Part shown: positions 9,563 through 17,570 of the stretch, piece after piece
Layout: the number at the start of each line of letters is the position of its first letter
Position numbering within the stretch: position 1 is the stretch's first letter
Origin: CBDEGU01 sp965238045
Lineage (GTDB): Bacteria; Acidobacteriota; Terriglobia; Bryobacterales; UBA6623
Assembly (NCBI GenBank): GCA_965238045.1
Contig: CBDEGU010000012.1
Coordinates: 2,728,001 to 2,792,000 of the forward strand
Direction: 5' to 3'
DNA length: 64,000 bases
The notes under the pieces: model-generated
Databases searched by the model: none
Seen by the model: only the letters and a program-made list of their open reading frames with translations
What the model was told of the DNA's origin: nothing
Translations under genes and position numbers: made by a program

Positions 9563-10323
9563 TGGCGAGATCGAAACTTCTGCTCGAAGCGCATTTGAAA
9601 GCGTTGCGGCTGCCCACCTTCCTGCGAGAGTACGACAAGCTGGCGCGGCAATGCGCCGCCGAGAGCCTGGACTCGAGGAGCTTCCTGCAACAACTCTGCG
9701 AACTGGAACTGCTCGACCGTGAACAGCGGGCCGCCGAGCGTCGCATCAAGGCCGCGAAGTTTCCCGTGACCAAGAGTCTGGACACTTTCGACTTCCTGTC
9801 CCTGCCGGCGTTGAACAAGAAGCTGGTGTTGGAACTGGCGCGCTGCGAGTTCATCGACCGCCGCGAGAACGTGCTGGCACTGGGTAATTCCGGCACGGGC
9901 AAGACGCACATCGGCTTGGCGTTGGGACTGGCGGCTTGTCAGCGCGGCTATCGAACACGTTTCACAACAGCGGCGGCTCTGGTCAATGAGCTGCTCGAAG
10001 CCCGGGATGAACGGCGCTTGCTGCGGTGTCAAAAGCAGTTGGCCAAGCAGGATCTGCTGATCGTCGATGAACTGGGCTACGTGCCGTTGTCGAAGACCGG
10101 AGCGGAGTTATTGTTCGAAGTGTTTTCCCAGCGCTATGAACAGGGTTCGACGCTGGTCACCTCAAACCTGCCGTTCAACGAATGGACAGAGGTCTTTGGC
10201 TCCGAGCGGCTGACGGGCGCCTTGCTGGATCGGCTCACGCACCACGTTCATATTCTGGAGATGAACGGCGAAAGCTTCCGCCTCACCCAGAGCAAGAAGA
10301 AGCGGGCTCACTCTTCGGACTGA
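9559..10323 (+). CDS. istB: IS21 helper ATPase IstB
   Basis: 254-residue AAA+ ATPase that regulates IstA and target choice. Walker A is GNSGTGKTH, Walker B is LLIVDELGYVP, and TLVTSNLPFNEW contains the sensor region. The N-terminal helical domain (LKALRLPTFLREYDKLARQ) is typical. ATG codons at 9559 and 9562 are both in frame, and both overlap or abut the istA stop. A GGAGGGGG ribosome site lies immediately upstream. Confidence 0.94.
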   Translation: MMARSKLLLEAHLKALRLPTFLREYDKLARQCAAESLDSRSFLQQLCELELLDREQRAAERRIKAAKFPVTKSLDTFDFLSLPALNKKLVLELARCEFIDRRENVLALGNSGTGKTHIGLALGLAACQRGYRTRFTTAAALVNELLEARDERRLLRCQKQLAKQDLLIVDELGYVPLSKTGAELLFEVFSQRYEQGSTLVTSNLPFNEWTEVFGSERLTGALLDRLTHHVHILEMNGESFRLTQSKKKRAHSSD

Positions 10324-10340
10324 CCCACCGGCCGCTCGCA

Positions 10341-10425
10341 CGGTTTTCGTGAGACGGCTTCCACTACGCCTGGGCCGCCCTAAAGGGCGACCTCAGGCTC
10401 CGTTCCAGCCGTCCCACGAAAACCG
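10341..10425 (+). terminator. long imperfect hairpin after istB
   Basis: CGGTTTTCGTGAGACGGCT (10341-10359) pairs with AGCCGTCCCACGAAAACCG (10407-10425) with a single mismatch. It lies between istB and the right IS end. It could end IS transcription or insulate the element. There is no U-tract. Confidence 0.55.
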
Positions 10426-10492
10426 CTAGCCCTTCACCAACTGGTCTACTTTTGCTCCGCCGAAGTGGTCCAATTTTACTCCGCCCTTGACA

Positions 10493-10981
10493 CCGCGCTG
10501 ATCGTTTCGATGAGTCCGCGGCACCGGGTATTGCTTGGGGGGTGCTCTCCAGCAGAGTCCGCCTCCGCTTCCCCGGCGGACTTGATCATGCCTCCATGCG
10601 GCTGGATACGCGATGCTTTTTCAGTCACCGGTAACGCGTCCCCAATTTCTTGGCCTCGCCTCAGGGGGTCCACTCCAGCCTCTTGACCTGGAAAGCTGAT
10701 CACACTTTTGGGAGAGGAGCCTTATTATATAGAGTGGGATAAAGTGGGGTGGCTAGGCGCCCCGTTGTGTACCGCGCAGGCGCTATGGATCTAGACAAGG
10801 CCAGAGACAGCGTGAAGACATTATTCGACGGAGCCCAAATCGAAAATTCCGGGTGAGGCCTGTGACCGGATCAGCCACGCAGCGGAAGAGGGCAAGATCA
10901 CGACCGATCCGGAAGATCACTCGGCCGGCGTGCCGGAGTTCTCAGGGTTTTCTCGAAAATCTTGATAAGGAGATCGATACC
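10493..10981. other. gene-free stretch between IS21 and the next enzyme gene
   Basis: No convincing gene was seen. Short frames on either strand lack a ribosome site and recognisable motifs. This DNA should hold the continuation of the SBBP gene if IS21 had inserted simply, but it does not. The only clear signal is AAGGAG at about 10967, serving the gene at 10982. Confidence 0.6.
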
Positions 10982-12169
10982 ATGAAAAGCCATTTGACCG
11001 GAGTGCTCGATCGGATCAGTCGCCGCAGCTGCTTTCGATCGATGGGTCTTCTGACCACGGCCGGACTATCGCCGGTCGCGGCAGCCGTAGGCGCGGCGAG
11101 TTCCCGCCTCGGCAACGTTCGCAGCGTCGATGACCTCGATACACCGGCCATGGTCATCGACCTCGATATCCTGGAAAAAAACATCCGGCAGATGCAGGAG
11201 GTCTGCCGTAAAGAGGACATCCATCTTCAAGTCCACATCAAGACCCACAAGATCCCCGAAATCGCTCACCTGCAACTGCGGGCGGGCGCGGTCGGCATTT
11301 GCTGCCAGAAACTCGGCGAGGCCGAGGTCATGGTGACCGGAGGAGTTCGGGAGAACATCCTCATTCCTTACAACATCGTCGGGGAGCACAAGCTGATTCG
11401 GCTGGCTCGGCTCTCTAAGCGAGCCCGCATGACGGTCGCCGTCGATTCCGAGATCACGGCACGGGGCATCTCCGAACAACTCCAAAAGGACGGCGGATCG
11501 GTCCGCGTCCTGATCGAACTCGACACGGGAGGCCATCGAACCGGCGTCCAATCGCCTCGGGCCGCCCTCGAACTGGCGCAAAAGGTCTCCCGGATGCCGG
11601 GTCTCGAACTGCGCGGAGTCATGACCTATCCGAGCCGGCTCCAAGCACGGCCCTTCATCCAAGAGACCGTCGATCTCTTCCGCAAGGCCGGCTTGCCCAT
11701 CGATGAGATCAGTGGCGGCGGAACGGGCGCCGAGGCGGTCTCGAAACAGATCGGATGTACAGTGACCCGCAGCGGTTCGTATGTATTCGAGGGACTGCGG
11801 CGCATCAATTCCTCGTCCAACCCGCCCAATCCCGTTACCTGCGCCACACGGATGATCGTCACGGTCGTCAGCACTCCCACCGCGGATCGAATCATCATTG
11901 ACGGGGGACAAAAGACGTTCGAAAGGCGTCCTCCCGACCCCTACGGATATATCGTCGAGCATCCCGACGCTCGCATCTACGGTATGTCGGTCGAGCACGG
12001 CCACGTTAACGTCAGCGCTTTGAGCCACAAGTTTCGAGTCGGAGAGAGACTGTCGGTCGTGCCGGCACATCAGGGAATCACCATCAACCATCACGATGAA
12101 GTCTGCGCCGTTCGAAAGGGCATCATCGAGGCGGTGTGGCCGGTGGCAGGCCGGGGCAGGGTCCAGTGA
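10982..12169 (+). CDS. Tat-exported alanine-racemase-N / D-threonine-aldolase-like PLP enzyme
   Basis: 395 residues. The ATG at 10982 follows AAGGAGATCGATACC. A twin-arginine-type leader (RISRRSCFRSMGLL) precedes the enzyme, suggesting folded export. The body matches the fold-type III family of D-threonine aldolase and D-serine dehydratase. LDTPAMVIDLDILEKNIRQM opens the barrel, HIKTHKIPEIAHLQ has the PLP lysine, and EISGGGTGAE is the phosphate-binding segment. The C-terminal INHHDEVCAVR is near where family members carry a His-x-Cys metal site, although here the spacing differs. The substrate is unknown. A SelA-like and an enolase-superfamily gene lie nearby. Confidence 0.8.
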   Translation: MKSHLTGVLDRISRRSCFRSMGLLTTAGLSPVAAAVGAASSRLGNVRSVDDLDTPAMVIDLDILEKNIRQMQEVCRKEDIHLQVHIKTHKIPEIAHLQLRAGAVGICCQKLGEAEVMVTGGVRENILIPYNIVGEHKLIRLARLSKRARMTVAVDSEITARGISEQLQKDGGSVRVLIELDTGGHRTGVQSPRAALELAQKVSRMPGLELRGVMTYPSRLQARPFIQETVDLFRKAGLPIDEISGGGTGAEAVSKQIGCTVTRSGSYVFEGLRRINSSSNPPNPVTCATRMIVTVVSTPTADRIIIDGGQKTFERRPPDPYGYIVEHPDARIYGMSVEHGHVNVSALSHKFRVGERLSVVPAHQGITINHHDEVCAVRKGIIEAVWPVAGRGRVQ

Positions 12170-12598
12170 GAGGTGCCCTCTGAGTGACTCCACGCGAAAT
12201 AACTTTGCGCGGACTGCACGGGAGATCGGGGAAGCTGTGAATTGATTGCCTTTCGACCTCTTTTCACCGAGCTAAGGCCTTTGTTTGCCGCACTGGATTC
12301 TGCGGCAAGTTGATTTTTTCACAGCTTCCAGCTCCCGAACCCCACTCCCGCCCGCTAACCCGCCCCGCCGTCCATGGGAGTCACGGCATTCTAAATAATT
12401 CATCTCCCTCATTCCAAACAACTTAACATCCAGACGCCTCACCTGCCCCGGCACATCCAAGGTATCCTATAACCGCAACACCCCGCGGGATCGCCGCCCG
12501 CCTCCGAGCACCCGCGCCGCAAGGCGCAGTCACATTTCGGCCGGTAGCCCAGACCCCGCCTCGCCCCCGGCATTCCCAGAACAAAAGGAGAAAAAGCT
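12170..12598. other. C-rich intergenic stretch
   Basis: No gene was seen. It contains a possible terminator (12287-12319) and, at its end, the strong ribosome site AAAAGGAGAAAAAGCT before the ATG at 12599. The base composition is C-rich on this strand, continuous with the repeat tract that follows. Confidence 0.5.
12287..12319 (+). terminator. possible terminator after the PLP enzyme gene
   Basis: GCCGCA (12287-12292) pairs with TGCGGC (12301-12306), followed 7 bases later by T6 at 12314-12319. The stem is short and the U-tract is offset, so the call is weak. Confidence 0.35.
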
Positions 12599-13366
12599 AT
12601 GACAAGGAAAGCAACAAAAGCTCAAATACGAGCCAACTGCGAAAACGCGAAAAAATCAGCCGACCCCCAGCTCACCACCAAGCAACCAGCCCAGCGCAAC
12701 CGGCAAGACAAAACTACCAAACACACCCAATCTTTCCGAACCGCAGTCAAATCAGTATCTTACAACGCAGTCCCGGCCCCGCCCCCAGCAGCGCCGCCGA
12801 GATCCCAGGGCGAGGCATGGCGTCCGGCTTCCGTAGCGCCGGCCTCGAAGAGACCCGCGGCTTCTCCCGGTCCAACAAACCATCAATCCCCCCGCTCCCG
12901 CCCGGCCTGCCGCCAACCCCCAACCCAGCCCCAGCTCCAAAACCGCCAGAATCGAACTACCAAACAGACCCAATCTCGCCGAACCCATCTAAATCACCAA
13001 CTTGCCGGCCCACGATCTCCGAGCACCCGTAGCGTGGATCTCGGTTTTGAGATCCGCGGCTTTTCCCACCCCAGGAACCATGAATCCTCTGTGAATCCTC
13101 CGCGCCTCCAGGCGTGCCGTGTCGCCATTCCTGGCGACATATCTTACCCGCACAACCGCATAATCTCTCGACCTTGCACCCGCCGCCAGTCGCCAAACCG
13201 GTATGCCAAACAAACCCAATTCCCCAAAACCAATCCAGACCCGCATCTCACGGCCACCTGCCCCGGACCGCATCGCGGATCTCCCCCGCGGCCGCGGCAA
13301 TCGAAAACCACCGTAGCGCGGAGATCGAAGAGACCCGCGGCTTTTCCTAGCCTGCCGAGCGATTGA
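12599..13366 (+). pseudogene. degenerate repeat-filled reading frame
   Basis: The ATG at 12599 has a strong ribosome site. The first 25 residues (MTRKATKAQIRANCENAKKS...) resemble the N-terminus of a lineage-expanded hypothetical family I recall from Acidobacteriota, which usually reads AQIRANRxNAxKSTGP. The rest is Pro/Arg/Gln-rich, low complexity, and repeats TTKHTQS / TTKQTQS / AKQTQFPKTNP. That pattern arises from DNA repeats, not from a folded protein. I read it as the start of such a gene fused by deletion to repetitive tail sequence. Translation may occur but a function is doubtful. Confidence 0.35.
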
Positions 13367-13410
13367 TCCCCCAATCCCCCGCGCCCGCCAAGCTCCGTAG
13401 GAGCGACACA
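12703..13410 (+). repeat. three degenerate tandem modules of about 240-250 bp
   Basis: Each module contains a CCAAACA.ACCCAAT element (starting about 12703, 12941 and 13192) and, 85-130 bp later, a CCGTAGCG...GACCCGCGGCTT.TCC element (12831-12868, 13027-13067, 13311-13348). The middle copy includes a perfect GGATCTC/GAGATCC stem-loop at 13036-13055. Copies one and three also share a downstream GATC/CATCAATCCCCC-CGCCCGCC segment. The modules read as decayed tandem duplications. Confidence 0.65.
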
Positions 13411-13418
13411 TCGAACAG

Positions 13419-13472
13419 CCTGGGGCGTGAGCCCCAGGACCACAGGCCGAAAACAGTCAGCCCCGGCAGGGG
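13419..13472 (+). repeat. REP-like double palindrome
   Basis: CCTGGGGC-GTGA-GCCCCAGG (13419-13438) is a perfect 8-bp stem. It is followed by GCCCC-GGC-AGGGGC (13460-13472). The arrangement resembles dispersed palindromic units I recall from planctomycete and acidobacterial intergenic DNA. The family identity is from memory. Confidence 0.55.
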
Positions 13473-13639
13473 CGGCACACCCCCCTTCACCACAAATACC
13501 GCTCATCGGGCCGCGGAATCCACCGCTGGAATTCCCCGCTGGAATCCCCGGTACCGAAACCCCAAATCCCCCGACCCTCCTGTCACAACAAACCACCCCC
13601 GCCAAATCAACAACATACCCGAAAAACACCCCAAAACAC

Positions 13640-13979
13640 TTGACACCCCGTGCTAGCCTATACCCGTAACGACCGGAAAGGATAGATCACCGCGATCCCC
13701 CGACCGTTTCCTGGCCAGGACAGAAAGCTCGCCCCGCGATTCATAACCTCCTCGAATCACAGAGGAGAGGGTGACCGCAAAGGCGGGTCTTCGGACGGCT
13801 CTCGAAAGTGGACATCCACCGCGAAGGGCTACGAGCGCGGTCGTGCACCATCACCGCGCAAGATCACTGCGCGGCAGGACGGCGCGAGAGAACCCCTCGC
13901 CCGGAACCGCCTGCAACTTCCGGCTGGGGCGGCTCGCCGGGATCACATAGTCGGAACGAGAGGCGTCTCTCACTTTTTT
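13640..13979 (+). ncRNA. candidate structured non-coding RNA (unassigned)
   Basis: A gene-free 340-bp block begins with TTGACA (13640-13645) and TATACC (13659-13664); the 13-bp spacing is short for sigma-70. It ends in a hairpin plus T6 (13958-13979). Between them lie many stems: GATC/GATC (13685-13697), CCTGGCCAGG (13710-13719), CTCCTC/GAGGAG (13748-13767), GACCGC/GCGGGTC (13773-13789) or GTC-TTCG-GAC (13787-13796), GTGG/CCAC (13808-13819), and a perfect CCGCGCA/TGCGCGG (13854-13874). It does not match the landmarks of RNase P, tmRNA or SRP RNA. A 59-codon GTG frame with GAGGAGAGG upstream (about 13771-13950) is an alternative explanation. Confidence 0.35.
13958..13979 (+). terminator. intrinsic terminator-like hairpin
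   Basis: GAGAG-GCGT-CTCTC (13958-13971) is followed by AC and T6 (13974-13979). The 5-bp stem is short, but the U-tract is well placed. It would end a plus-strand transcript with no protein gene upstream for more than 300 bp. Confidence 0.5.
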
Positions 13980-14317
13980 GAAATTGTTTTGAATCTGAAA
14001 AAGAAGCACCGCGAAGAACGAAGCTAGCAAGCCCAGCCAGCCAGCAACCCCAGCCACCCACCCAACCCATGCAGCGGAGCCAGGGGCGAGACACCGTCGA
14101 GCCCCTCAACCCGCCCATAGCCACCAAACATCCGAAAAACCGGGCAAATCCGGACAAAAACGACGCCCAAGAGCCTTTCTCCGACCCAACCTCAGCCGCT
14201 TCCTTCACAAAAAAAACTAAAAAAATCGCCAAAAACCGGGCATTACCGGACAAAAAGCCCCCACTCCAAGCCGCTCAGCCTGCCCGCCCTCCGGGCCATT
14301 CCGCCTCGCATCTCGCA
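13980..14317. repeat. A/C-rich intergenic tract with a 26-bp direct repeat
   Basis: No gene was seen. Two near-identical copies (14135-14160 and 14231-14256, period 96) share AAAAACCGGGCA and CCGGACAAAAA, each with paired CCGG sites. A-tracts (14210-14232) make the DNA locally AT-rich. The stretch lies just past the 3' end of the minus-strand enolase gene. Confidence 0.6.
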
Positions 14318-15514
14318 TCACGCCGGGCTTTTCCGCACCGTCGCATCCGGCCGCTTTTCGAGATCCGGCAGCAGCTCCATCCCCAGCCCAGGTCCATCGG
14401 GCGGACGAATGCGTCCATTCTCAATCGGCGGCAACTGGGTCACAAGATCTCCGTACCAGCCATAGTAGAAGGCTCGCACGGTCTCTTGAATCAGCGCATT
14501 GGTCGCGTGAACGGAGAGATGCGTCGAAGCCGCCAGCACGACCGGACCCGTGCAGTCATGCGGAGCCACCGGCAGATGCCAGGTCTCGGCCATCGCCGCG
14601 ATCTTCCGTGCTTCCGAGAGCCCTCCGCACCAGGACAGATCCAGCATCACCACTCCGGCGGCTTGGGTCTCGAGCAGATCACGGAACGCCCAGCGCCCGC
14701 CCAGGGTTTCGGAAGCGCAAATCGGCGCCTTGCTGCGGGCAGCGTAGGCTTTCAAGCTGCCCAGAGAGTCCATCTTGATCGGATCTTCATGCCAGAAGGT
14801 GTCAAAACGCTCCAGCGCTTCGGCGATGCGGATCGCCATCGGCAGGTTCCACAACGAGTGGAACTCGACCATGATGTCCATCTTGTTGCCCACCGCCTCG
14901 CGAATCTTGACGAAGGGTTCGAGCGCCGTTTCCATCTCTTGCGGCGAGATATAGAGCCCGCCCGAGGCTTCCGCATACGGATCGAAGGGCCAGATCTTCA
15001 TGCCCGTGACGCCCTGGTCGAGAAGGCTCAGCGCCAGCTCGTCGGCGCGGTGGAGAAAGGCGTCGAGGTCTTCATACGGCCCCTCGTCCTTGTTCTCCAA
15101 ACCCCAATTCATGATCACCTGATGATCGGCGCGAACATACTTGTAGCCAGCGCAGGTGTTGTAGGTCCGAATGTCGTCCCGCGCCCGCCCGCCCAGCAAT
15201 TGGCAGACCGGTTGATTGGCCACTTTGCCGAACAGGTCCCAAAGGGCGATGTCAATGGCCGACTTGCCGCGGGTCTCGGCCCCGGTGCCGCGAAATCCCA
15301 GATAGCCGGTGAGCTTCCGAGAAATCTTATCAATCGCCAAGGCGTCTTCGCCCAGCACCAACGGCGCTGCTTCGCTGTGGATGTAGGCTTCCACGGTTTC
15401 CGCGCCCCAGAACGTCTCACCCAACCCGACAAGGCCTTCGTCGGTATGAACGCGAACCCATAGGATGTTGGGGAATTCACCCAGGCGAAGAGTTTCCAGG
15501 CTGGTGATTTTCAT
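14318..15514 (-). CDS. mandelate racemase/muconate lactonizing-type enolase-superfamily enzyme
   Basis: 398 residues. The minus-strand ATG at 15514 has AAGGAG at a good distance. The N-terminal capping domain (MKITSLETLRLGEFPNILWV) is followed by the barrel. Likely catalytic and metal residues are Lys in GVTGMKIWPFD, Glu in MDIMVEFHSLWN, Glu in FWHEDPIK, Glu in ICASETLGGR and His in VAPHDCTGPV. Family members dehydrate or racemise sugar acids. The pattern is closest to the galactonate-dehydratase/RspA-like branch, but the substrate cannot be fixed. It is divergent from the SelA-like gene at 15734, so a shared regulatory region is likely. Confidence 0.85.
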   Translation of the reverse strand: MKITSLETLRLGEFPNILWVRVHTDEGLVGLGETFWGAETVEAYIHSEAAPLVLGEDALAIDKISRKLTGYLGFRGTGAETRGKSAIDIALWDLFGKVANQPVCQLLGGRARDDIRTYNTCAGYKYVRADHQVIMNWGLENKDEGPYEDLDAFLHRADELALSLLDQGVTGMKIWPFDPYAEASGGLYISPQEMETALEPFVKIREAVGNKMDIMVEFHSLWNLPMAIRIAEALERFDTFWHEDPIKMDSLGSLKAYAARSKAPICASETLGGRWAFRDLLETQAAGVVMLDLSWCGGLSEARKIAAMAETWHLPVAPHDCTGPVVLAASTHLSVHATNALIQETVRAFYYGWYGDLVTQLPPIENGRIRPPDGPGLGMELLPDLEKRPDATVRKSPA

Positions 15515-15581
15515 GGCGGGCTCCTTGTGCTGGTTCCCTGTTGCCGGCTCGGCGGTTGCTCGGTCAAGGGTTTGGAACCCC

Positions 15582-15611
15582 AGAGGAACACAGATAAGAG
15601 GAACACAGATA
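15582..15611. repeat. perfect 15-bp tandem duplication
   Basis: AGAGGAACACAGATA occurs twice head-to-tail at 15582-15596 and 15597-15611. It lies in the divergent intergenic region between the enolase-superfamily and SelA-like genes, so it could lie within their regulatory DNA. Confidence 0.85.
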
Positions 15612-15733
15612 CACGCCGATAGGCAAGGTCCGGGGCCGGCAGGCGCCGTTTTTCGGTGCCCGGGTTTGCATTTCCGAACCGCAGGAGCTAGGCTGAGAGC
15701 CACCGCTAGGAAGCCGGTTCCAGGAGTCTAATT

Positions 15734-17374
15734 ATGTCGTTTCTAGAAACATTGCGCCGGGTGAAATCTTCGGGGTTGAGCCGCCGGGAGCTGTTCCGTA
15801 ACGGAGGCCTGATGGCCGCCGCCGGGCTCGTCCCCGCCGCTTCTACCGAGGCCCGCGCCGCCATGACGTTTGGTTCGGATATGTACCAGTCGATCGGCGT
15901 CCGTCCGGTGATTAACTGCAAGGGCACGTTCACGATCCTAAGCGGGTCGATGATGCTGCCCGAGTGCTCCAGGGCCATGCAACAGGCCTCCCAAAACTTC
16001 GTCCACATGGATGAACTCATGGAAGCCGTCGGCAAGCGCATTGCCGAGATTACGGGCGCGGAATCGGCGATCGTGACCTCGGGATGCGCCGCGGCGCTGG
16101 TCCACGCGACCTCGGCGTGCATTGCCGGGGCCAACCCCGAGCGTATCGCCCGCCTGCCTAATCTCGACGGGCTCAAGAATGAAGTGATCGCCCCGCGCTG
16201 GTCACGCAATACCTACGATCACGCGGTCCGCATGCTCGGCGTCAAGTTCATCGAAGTAGAAAACGAGCAGGAGATGCGGCGGGCCGTCGGCGCGCGCACG
16301 CCCATGGTGATGGTGCTGGCGACCTCGCGGGCCGAAGGTCCGTTTGGCCTCAAGGAAATCGCCGCCGTCGCCCATGAGTACAGTGTGCCGGTGCTAGTCG
16401 ACGCGGCGGCGGAAGGCCTCACGATCCCCAATGTCCACCTCGGCCGCGGAGCCGACCTGGTGGCCTACTCCGGCGGCAAGGCCCTGCGGGGCCCGCAAAG
16501 CGCCGGGTTGCTGATCGGCCGCAAGGACTTGATCGCCGCCGCGTGGCTCAACAGCGCACCCCATCACTCTTTTGGCCGTCCCATGAAGGTTGCCAAGGAA
16601 GACACCATGGGCATGCTGGCGGCGGTGGAAATGTGGGTCAAGCGCGACCACAAGGCCGAGTGGAAGACCTGGGAGAGCTGGCTGGGAGAAATCGCCACCA
16701 GCGCCGAACGCGTCCCTGGCGTGACCAGCGAGGTACTCCAGCCCCGCGGACGTTCCAACTACTCGCCCCGCCTGGTGGTCAAATGGGACAGCTCGAAAGT
16801 CGGCATCAGCAGCGACGAAGTTTTCAAGCTCTTCTACAACGGCAACCCGCGCATCGCGCTGGCTTCCAGCGGACGCCGGCGGAGGGGAAGCACCGAGAGC
16901 GCGATCACGGTAATGCCCTGGCAGATGAAGCCCGGCAGTGCCAGCATCGTCGCCGCCGAACTCTATCGCGTTCTCTCGAATCCGCCCAAGAGCGAGAAGC
17001 GCGCTAAGCCGAGCGGGTCGCCGGTCGATATCAGCGGGCAGTGGGATCTGCATCTCGACTTCGTCGTGGGCAGCGCCGACAACGCCCTGTTCCTCGAGCA
17101 GAAGGCCGACAACCTAAGCGGCACGCATGTCGGCGAGGCCACCGCGGCCGACATCCGGGGCTGGGTGGAAGGAAACGAAGTCCACATCTCAAGCCGCCAC
17201 CGCTACGAAGGTTCCGGATTCAGCTACACCTTTGAAGGCAAGCTCGTCGGCGATACGATCGAGGGCGAGGCGGAACTCGGCGAATACAGTCCCTACGGCC
17301 CAGTGAAATGGAAGGCGACGCGACACAACTATGGCCGGCCGGGTCCCGTTTTCCGGCCCGTCAAGAACGTCTAG
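15734..17374 (+). CDS. Tat-exported SelA-like PLP enzyme with C-terminal beta-rich domain
   Basis: 546 residues. A twin-arginine leader (LSRRELFRNGGLMAAAGL) is followed by an aminotransferase-fold domain of the SelA / D-glucosaminate-6-phosphate ammonia-lyase group (about residues 50-425). It has AESAIVTSGCAAAL, VLVDAAAEG, and the PLP lysine in AYSGGKALRGPQSAG. After a Ser/Lys linker comes an extra domain of about 110 residues (SGQWDLHLDF to the end) that reads as a beta-barrel or lipocalin-like fold. Biosynthetic SelA proteins lack both the export leader and this domain. Its neighbours suggest catabolism of a hydroxylated amino or sugar acid in the periplasm, which is inference. Confidence 0.8.
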   Translation: MSFLETLRRVKSSGLSRRELFRNGGLMAAAGLVPAASTEARAAMTFGSDMYQSIGVRPVINCKGTFTILSGSMMLPECSRAMQQASQNFVHMDELMEAVGKRIAEITGAESAIVTSGCAAALVHATSACIAGANPERIARLPNLDGLKNEVIAPRWSRNTYDHAVRMLGVKFIEVENEQEMRRAVGARTPMVMVLATSRAEGPFGLKEIAAVAHEYSVPVLVDAAAEGLTIPNVHLGRGADLVAYSGGKALRGPQSAGLLIGRKDLIAAAWLNSAPHHSFGRPMKVAKEDTMGMLAAVEMWVKRDHKAEWKTWESWLGEIATSAERVPGVTSEVLQPRGRSNYSPRLVVKWDSSKVGISSDEVFKLFYNGNPRIALASSGRRRRGSTESAITVMPWQMKPGSASIVAAELYRVLSNPPKSEKRAKPSGSPVDISGQWDLHLDFVVGSADNALFLEQKADNLSGTHVGEATAADIRGWVEGNEVHISSRHRYEGSGFSYTFEGKLVGDTIEGEAELGEYSPYGPVKWKATRHNYGRPGPVFRPVKNV

Positions 17375-17378
17375 CCTG

Positions 17379-17420
17379 CCCGAGACGCCGCCGGCGGGAA
17401 GGCGCCGGCGGGGTCTCGGG
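17379..17420 (+). terminator. strong GC hairpin after the SelA-like gene
   Basis: An 18-bp stem with a single mismatch (CCCGAGAC plus CCGCCGGCG on the left arm) and the 6-base loop GGAAGG begins 5 bp after the stop codon. No T-run follows, so it may act as a Rho-assisted terminator or mRNA stabiliser. Confidence 0.55.
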
Positions 17421-17450
17421 AGTAACGCAGGTTGCGATAAACGAATGGTT

Positions 17451-17478
17451 GCAGGGGCGCGACATGTCGCGCCCCTGC
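17451..17478. terminator. 28-bp perfect palindrome, T-rich flank
   Basis: The arms GCAGGGGCGCGA and TCGCGCCCCTGC flank a central CATG and form a perfect palindrome. TTCTTT follows on the plus strand. It could be an intrinsic terminator or a dispersed palindromic unit. Confidence 0.55.
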
Positions 17479-17570
17479 TTCTTTGCGACACCATATCTTT
17501 GCAGCACCCCTTCTCTGCAGCACCACGCGCGCACCTGGCTGGTGTCAGCCGCGGAGAATCTGTTCAAGCG

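Larger units (their letters stand above)
7945..10492 (+). mobile_element. IS21-family insertion sequence
   Basis: The element carries istA and istB and has the multiple terminal repeats typical of the family. Left end copies start near 7946 (GGCGGAGCGAAACTAGACC) and 7993 (GGCGGAGTAAAAGTAGACC). Right end copies, read on the minus strand, start near 10485 (GGCGGAGTAAAATTGGACC) and 10461 (GGCGGAGCAAAAGTAGACC). The right tip reads TGTCAAGGG on the minus strand, a usual IS21 terminus. The left tip is more degenerate, so the left boundary is uncertain by several bases. I could not find a target duplication, and the right flank does not continue the interrupted SBBP gene. Confidence 0.85.

Noticed and set aside
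10683..10728. TTGACC and TATTAT as a promoter pair
   Set aside because: The spacing is 34 bp, far from 16-18.
12599..13366. Novel Pro/Arg-rich protein
   Set aside because: The repetitive peptide pattern follows from DNA repeats that are open in several frames at once.
14069..15463. 464-codon open frame on the plus strand
   Set aside because: It lies antisense to the enolase-superfamily gene, has no family motifs, and reflects high GC.
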